Source of the DNA: Pseudomonas tolaasii NCPPB 2192
GTDB taxonomy: Bacteria > Pseudomonadota > Gammaproteobacteria > Pseudomonadales > Pseudomonadaceae
NCBI RefSeq assembly: GCF_002813445.1
Contig: NZ_PHHD01000001.1
Coordinates: 3,100,001 to 3,164,000, forward strand
Length of the DNA: 64,000 bases
Direction of reading: 5' to 3'
In this document: piece by piece, positions 60,325 to 64,000 of the stretch
How positions within the stretch are numbered: position 1 is the stretch's first letter
Layout of the letters: each line of letters begins with the position of its first letter
Position numbers and translations under genes: made by a program
Notes under the pieces: generated by a model
What the model saw: the letters and a program-made list of their open reading frames with translations, nothing else
What the model was told of the DNA's origin: nothing
The model's database searches: none

Positions 60325-60350
60325 CCCGCGAGCCTTTCCTCGCTCGCGGG
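60325..60350. repeat. Hairpin between pobA and the MFS gene
   Basis: CCCGCGAGC, eight-base loop, GCTCGCGGG. A perfect nine-base stem 29 bases after the pobA stop. No T run follows, so a terminator role is doubtful; it may limit read-through or be a REP-like unit. Confidence 0.5.
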
Positions 60351-60370
60351 CCCAGCTCGAAGGTTCTGCC

Positions 60371-61888
60371 GTGACCAATCTGAATCAGCCCGCCCAACCC
60401 GTTCCCGCCGTACGCAGTGTGCTCGCCGCCTTGATGCTGGCGATTTTCCTGGGGGCTTTGGACCAGACCATTGTCGCCGTGTCCATGCCCGCCATTTCCG
60501 CACAGTTCCATGACGTCAACCTGCTGGCCTGGGTGATCTCCGGCTACATGGTGGCGATGACCGTGGCGGTACCGATCTACGGCAAGCTCGGCGACCTGTA
60601 CGGGCGCCGGCCGATGATGCTGATCGGCATGGGCGTGTTCACCGTGGCCTCGCTGTTCTGCGGCATGGCGCAAAGCATGGAGCAATTGGTGCTGGCGCGG
60701 ATTCTCCAGGGCATTGGTGCCGGCGGCATGATCTCGGTGAGCCAGGCGATCATCGGCGACATTATTCCGCCCCGCGAGCGCGGGCGTTATCAGGGCTATT
60801 TCAGCAGCATGTACGCGGTGGCCAGCGTGGCCGGACCCGTATTGGGCGGTTACATGACCGAGTACCTGTCGTGGCGCTGGGTGTTCCTGATCAACCTGCC
60901 ACTGGGCGCCGGTGCCTGGTACGTGGCCCATCGCACCCTGGTCGGGCTGCCGGTGCCGCAACGCAAGCCGATCATCGATTACCTCGGCACGTTGCTGATG
61001 ATCATCGGCTTGACCGCCTTGTTGCTGGGCATCACCGAAATCGGCCAGGGCCATCACTGGCGTGATCAGCAAGTGCTGGGCCTGCTGGCCTGCGCGCTGG
61101 TGGCGCTGAGTGTGTTTGTGTGGCACGAACGCCGTGCCCGCGAGCCGCTGTTGCCCATGCACCTGTTTGCCAACCGCAGCGCGGTGTTGTGCTGGTGCAC
61201 GATTTTCTTTACCAGCTTCCAGGCAATTTCCCTGACGGTGCTGATGCCGTTGCGGTACCAGACGGTGACCGGCTCCGGGGCCGACAGCGCGGCATTGCAT
61301 TTATTGCCGCTGGCGATGGGCTTGCCGATGGGCGCCTATTTCGCCGGGCGCATGACGTCGGTGACCGGGCGCTATAAACCGATGATCCTCAGCGGCGCGT
61401 TGTTGAGCCCGTTGGCGATTCTGGGCATGGCCTACAGCGCGCCCCAGGCGGTGGTGCTGACGGCGGTGTTCATGTTGCTGTGCGGGATTGCGGCGGGGAT
61501 GCAGTTTCCGACGTCCCTGGTGGGAACGCAAAACTCGGTGGAACAGCGGGATATCGGCGTTGCCACGAGCACCACCAATCTGTTCCGCTCCCTGGGTGGG
61601 GCGGTGGGGGTAGCGTGCATGTCGGCACTGCTGTTGGCGTTGTTGCAGGATTCGAGTTTTGCGCACCTGGCCAGTGGCGCGTTAGCGAGTGAGGGTGGGT
61701 CGGGTAACGTTTTGCTCGACGGCCTGAACGCCGCGCCCGGCCCGGCGCAGGATGCGTTGCGCGGCGAGTTGGCGGTAACGTTTCGGCATTTGCTGATGGT
61801 GAGTGCGGGGGTGTCGTTGTTGGGGTTGGCGGCGGCGGTTGCCATGCCGAATCGCTTGCTGCGCGGCCGTGAAGACAAGGCTAGATAA
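60371..61888 (+). CDS. MFS exporter, DHA2 (EmrB/QacA) family
   Basis: A 505-residue drug:H+ antiporter-2 family exporter with fourteen membrane segments. The first span has LGALDQTIVAVSMPAISAQFHD, motif A YGKLGDLYGRRPMMLIG and the motif C-like SVAGPVLGGYMTEYLSWRWVFLINLP. GTG start with AAGG upstream. Substrate unknown; it could export aromatic compounds given its place after pobA, but that is a guess. Confidence 0.9.
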   Translation: MTNLNQPAQPVPAVRSVLAALMLAIFLGALDQTIVAVSMPAISAQFHDVNLLAWVISGYMVAMTVAVPIYGKLGDLYGRRPMMLIGMGVFTVASLFCGMAQSMEQLVLARILQGIGAGGMISVSQAIIGDIIPPRERGRYQGYFSSMYAVASVAGPVLGGYMTEYLSWRWVFLINLPLGAGAWYVAHRTLVGLPVPQRKPIIDYLGTLLMIIGLTALLLGITEIGQGHHWRDQQVLGLLACALVALSVFVWHERRAREPLLPMHLFANRSAVLCWCTIFFTSFQAISLTVLMPLRYQTVTGSGADSAALHLLPLAMGLPMGAYFAGRMTSVTGRYKPMILSGALLSPLAILGMAYSAPQAVVLTAVFMLLCGIAAGMQFPTSLVGTQNSVEQRDIGVATSTTNLFRSLGGAVGVACMSALLLALLQDSSFAHLASGALASEGGSGNVLLDGLNAAPGPAQDALRGELAVTFRHLLMVSAGVSLLGLAAAVAMPNRLLRGREDKAR

Positions 61889-61909
61889 CTGACACTCGAT
61901 AGATCCAAA

Positions 61910-61998
61910 TGTGGGAGCTGGCTTGCCTGCGATTGCGCTCGACCCGTTGGCACAGTTGCCATTGATACACCGCTATCGCAGGCAAGCCAGCTCCCACA
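61910..61998. repeat. REP-type intergenic palindrome
   Basis: TGTGGGAGCTGGCTTGCCTG faces GCAAGCCAGCTCCCACA. It lies between the convergent DHA2 exporter and Cache-protein genes. Confidence 0.9.
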
Positions 61999-62020
61999 GG
62001 GGTGTGCATTTCAAGGTTGA

Positions 62021-62860
62021 TCAGGGGCTGTAGTAACCCACCGCAACCATAAAATGCCCGGCCTTACGCACATAAGCATGCTTATTCTCAACCCGGTCCG
62101 TCACCGGGTTCTTCCACCGATACTTGTATTCCCCCTGATCCTGCTCCGCCATGATCTTCAACATCGGCTCCCCCACCGGCCGGCCATCCGGGTCTTTGAT
62201 CTTGCGAAAATCCGTATTCACCAAGCGCAAATTGGTCCCGTGCGCCACATACCGCCCGGTGTTCAGGTCCACCACAAACACATACAAATCATCCTGCAGA
62301 AACCCGCCCTGCAACGAATTGATCGCCTTCAGCGTCCCGGCTTCGTCCTTTATCAACGCGGTCGCCGCCTTGTTGCGCAGCGCCCGTGCCTGCTCCGGTG
62401 TGGCCCGTGGCAGGTAATACCCCACGGCCAGAATCCGCTCGCCCACACGCTGGTAGAACACATATTTGTGTTCCACCTTGCCGTCGTTCCAGTTCTGCCA
62501 GCGGTAGTCGGCCTGCTGGATGCCCTGGCCTTCCGGCACCTTCAAGGCGTCCTTGAATGACTGGCGCAAATCCGGCCCCAGCACCTCGGACACATCACGA
62601 CCGATCAACGCGGAGGAGGGCCCGCCACTGGCAAGCAATACGCCCTTGGTATTGACCACAAATACATAGCGGTCATGGTCGACAAACTCGCCCTGGCGGC
62701 TGAAGGCTGCAAAAGCCTTGTCACCGTTGTTCTTGTAGTACGCCAGGGCTTTTTCCAGCAATGCCTTGGCCGCCGTTGCGTCTTCTTCCTGCGCAGTGGC
62801 TGCATACACCTGGCCGCAGCCCAACAACAGCAGCAAGGTGAATCGGAGCAGTCCCTTCAT
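62021..62860 (-). CDS. Secreted double-Cache-domain protein
   Basis: A 279-residue exported protein: signal peptide (MKGLLRFTLLLLLGCGQVYA) and two similar Cache units, each with a DRYVFVVNTKG or DLYVFVVDLNTG strand, a GRD or DGRPVGEP loop and a GxYKYRWKNP or QQADYRWQNW ending plus VAVGYYSP/LAVGYYLP. Cache domains bind small ligands; no kinase or chemotaxis domain is attached, so it may be a ligand-binding partner. Start at the ATG with a GAACGGGTC leader. Confidence 0.85.
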   Translation of the reverse strand: MKGLLRFTLLLLLGCGQVYAATAQEEDATAAKALLEKALAYYKNNGDKAFAAFSRQGEFVDHDRYVFVVNTKGVLLASGGPSSALIGRDVSEVLGPDLRQSFKDALKVPEGQGIQQADYRWQNWNDGKVEHKYVFYQRVGERILAVGYYLPRATPEQARALRNKAATALIKDEAGTLKAINSLQGGFLQDDLYVFVVDLNTGRYVAHGTNLRLVNTDFRKIKDPDGRPVGEPMLKIMAEQDQGEYKYRWKNPVTDRVENKHAYVRKAGHFMVAVGYYSP

Positions 62861-62911
62861 GACCCGTTCCTCGTTCTTGTTAGATGTGACCACAGCGTAG
62901 ACCGCCGGGGC

Positions 62912-63676
62912 TCAGGGCGCCGCCAGCCATTGGTTGACGATGTTTTGGTAAACCCCGGTGGCCACGCTCAGGTGCAGCCACTGGTCGACGTAGCTCTTCC
63001 ACGCCACGTCATCGCGGGGCAGCAGGAAAGCTTTTTCGCTGTATTGCATTTGGCGCTCGGGGTTGACTGCGCATAGGCCGGGCTTGAGCTTTTGCTGGTA
63101 CCGGGCCTCGCTGGCGTCGGTGATCATCACGTCGGCCTTGCCCGCCAGCAGTTCGTCGAAAATGGTGACATTGTCGTGCAAGCGGATCTGCGCCTGGCCC
63201 AAGTGGGCGCGGGCGAAGATTTCGTTTGTGCCGCCTGCGGGCTCGATCACTCGCACTTCGGGGCGGTTGATGTGCTCGACGGTCTGGTAGCGTTGCACGT
63301 CGGCGCAGCGCACCAGCGGGATCTTGCCGTCCACGCCCAGAGGCTGGCTGAAAAAGGCTTTTTTCTGGCGTTCCAGCGACACTGAAATCCCGCCCACGGC
63401 GATGTCGCAGCGCTGGGCCAGGAAGTCCGGCATCAGGGTTTTCCAGGTGGTGGGCACCCAGGTGATGGTGGCGTTGAGGCTCTTGGCCAGGGACTCGGCC
63501 ATGGCAATGTCGATGCCTTCATAGCGGCCATTGGCGCGCAGCGAGGTGTAGGGCTTGTAGTCGCCGGTGGTGCAGACGTTGAGGGTGCCGCGTTGCAGCA
63601 CCTCGTCAAGCCGCGATTCGGCGAGGGCAGGGGTGGCCAGGCTTGCCAATAAACAGAAGGCCAGGGGAGCTTTCAT
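62912..63676 (-). CDS. Periplasmic amino-acid-type binding protein (SBP_bac_3)
   Basis: A 254-residue secreted solute-binding protein of family 3 with signal peptide (MKAPLAFCLLASLATPALA) and the LNVCTTGDYKPYTSLRANGRYEGIDIAMAESLAKSLNATITWVPTTW start. No ABC permease genes lie next to it. Some relatives act as catalytic dehydratases (cyclohexadienyl dehydratase type). The text does not settle transport versus enzyme. It is 51 bases before the Cache gene on the same strand. Confidence 0.85.
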   Translation of the reverse strand: MKAPLAFCLLASLATPALAESRLDEVLQRGTLNVCTTGDYKPYTSLRANGRYEGIDIAMAESLAKSLNATITWVPTTWKTLMPDFLAQRCDIAVGGISVSLERQKKAFFSQPLGVDGKIPLVRCADVQRYQTVEHINRPEVRVIEPAGGTNEIFARAHLGQAQIRLHDNVTIFDELLAGKADVMITDASEARYQQKLKPGLCAVNPERQMQYSEKAFLLPRDDVAWKSYVDQWLHLSVATGVYQNIVNQWLAAP

Positions 63677-64000
63677 GCGGTCGGGTCCTTGGAGGCATGG
63701 GCGGGGCTGCCATTATTTCCAGCTGGCGATTAGATGGCAATTGTTTAGCACAGGTGCAACCAAACTCCGTCAACCCTGAATTGAACAACCTTTGCCGGCG
63801 TGTGACGCTGCCGGGCATCTTCCTCACTGTGGCGCCCGCATGGACGGTTCCCCCGACACTCACCCCGAGACATCGCCTGGCGCCTTGGTGCCCGGCTGTG
63901 CGACGGTTGTCGAGGCACTGCCTTCCGAGCTGGCGTTCTGGGCCCTGTTCCACTGCCGCCACGCGCGCCCCCCGGATACCTTTCTCTTGCGTTGATCTGC
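63677..64000. other. Right-end region without a confirmed gene
   Basis: A 324-base stretch to the window end. It carries the promoter side of the binding-protein gene. A plus-strand reading frame of 51 codons (ATG 63840 to TGA 63995; MDGSPDTHPETSPGALVPGC...) has acceptable codon use but no good ribosome site, so I do not call it a gene. Confidence 0.4.

Noticed and set aside
63840..63995. 51-codon frame at the right end
   Set aside because: No clear ribosome site and no recognisable sequence; the codon pattern alone is not enough in a high-GC genome.
1..64000. CRISPR arrays, prophage genes, insertion sequences, rRNA
   Set aside because: No regularly spaced direct repeats, phage structural genes, transposases or rRNA sequence were found; the only repeats are REP palindromes.

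Overview
The window reads as a chromosomal segment of a Pseudomonas, most likely of the fluorescens group. The evidence is the high-GC codon use, the algU-mucA-mucB-mucD sigma/anti-sigma locus next to nadB, the OpdH/Tct tricarboxylate uptake cluster, the pobA/pobR pair, and many copies of the 'GTGGGAGCNGGCTTGCC' type of intergenic REP palindrome. No phage, transposase, plasmid or CRISPR sequence was seen.

Layout. (1) 1-4991, minus strand: a guanidine-I (ykkC) riboswitch followed by an ABC uptake system (binding protein, permease, ATPase), the two DUF1989 urea-amidolyase-associated proteins (carboxyguanidine deiminase subunits) and the start of a biotin-dependent carboxylase cut by the window edge. 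This is a guanidine nitrogen-assimilation operon. (2) 5310-8738: a Tyr/Gly/His-rich lipoprotein, a 3-hydroxyisobutyryl-CoA hydrolase-like protein, ung and an AbrB-family membrane protein. (3) 8731-15374: TctABC tricarboxylate transporter, an OpdH-type porin and the divergent TctD/TctE two-component system. (4) 15375-31964, the core region: HDOD protein, ygfZ, sdhE, a frameshifted ygfX, nadB, algU-mucA-mucB-mucD (no mucC), bepA-like protease, tusA-like, perM-like, bcp, gcvR, dapA, bamC, a WalJ-like hydrolase, purC and tRNA-Ser(CGA). (5) 32053-36918: a RelBE-type toxin-antitoxin pair with a palindromic operator, an MFS exporter, a decayed gene end, then a four-gene set of cytochrome b561, periplasmic Cys-pair TPR protein, ECF sigma factor with an ATT start, and anti-sigma factor. 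(6) 36907-64000, accessory metabolism: many LysR/AraC regulators, each beside its own catabolic genes. These are an MFS/M20 amidohydrolase/acetylpolyamine deacetylase set, an MFS plus periplasmic binding protein pair, a ThDP decarboxylase plus aldehyde dehydrogenase pair (2-ketoarginine type), an MBL-fold protein, pobR/pobA, a DHA2 exporter, a double-Cache protein and an amino-acid-type binding protein.

How the parts work together. The window holds several nutrient modules, each with its own uptake, enzymes and local regulator: guanidine (riboswitch), tricarboxylates (TctDE), 4-hydroxybenzoate (PobR) and probably amides/acetylpolyamines and 2-ketoarginine (LysR). These flank an envelope-stress core in which AlgU is held by MucA/MucB and MucD acts as periplasmic protease. 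The most interesting signals are the riboswitch, with a ten-base complementarity between its aptamer and the first ribosome binding site; the cytochrome b561/TPR/ECF/anti-sigma cassette; the terminator-like hairpin and missing mucC between mucB and mucD; and the T9 tract at the antitoxin start.
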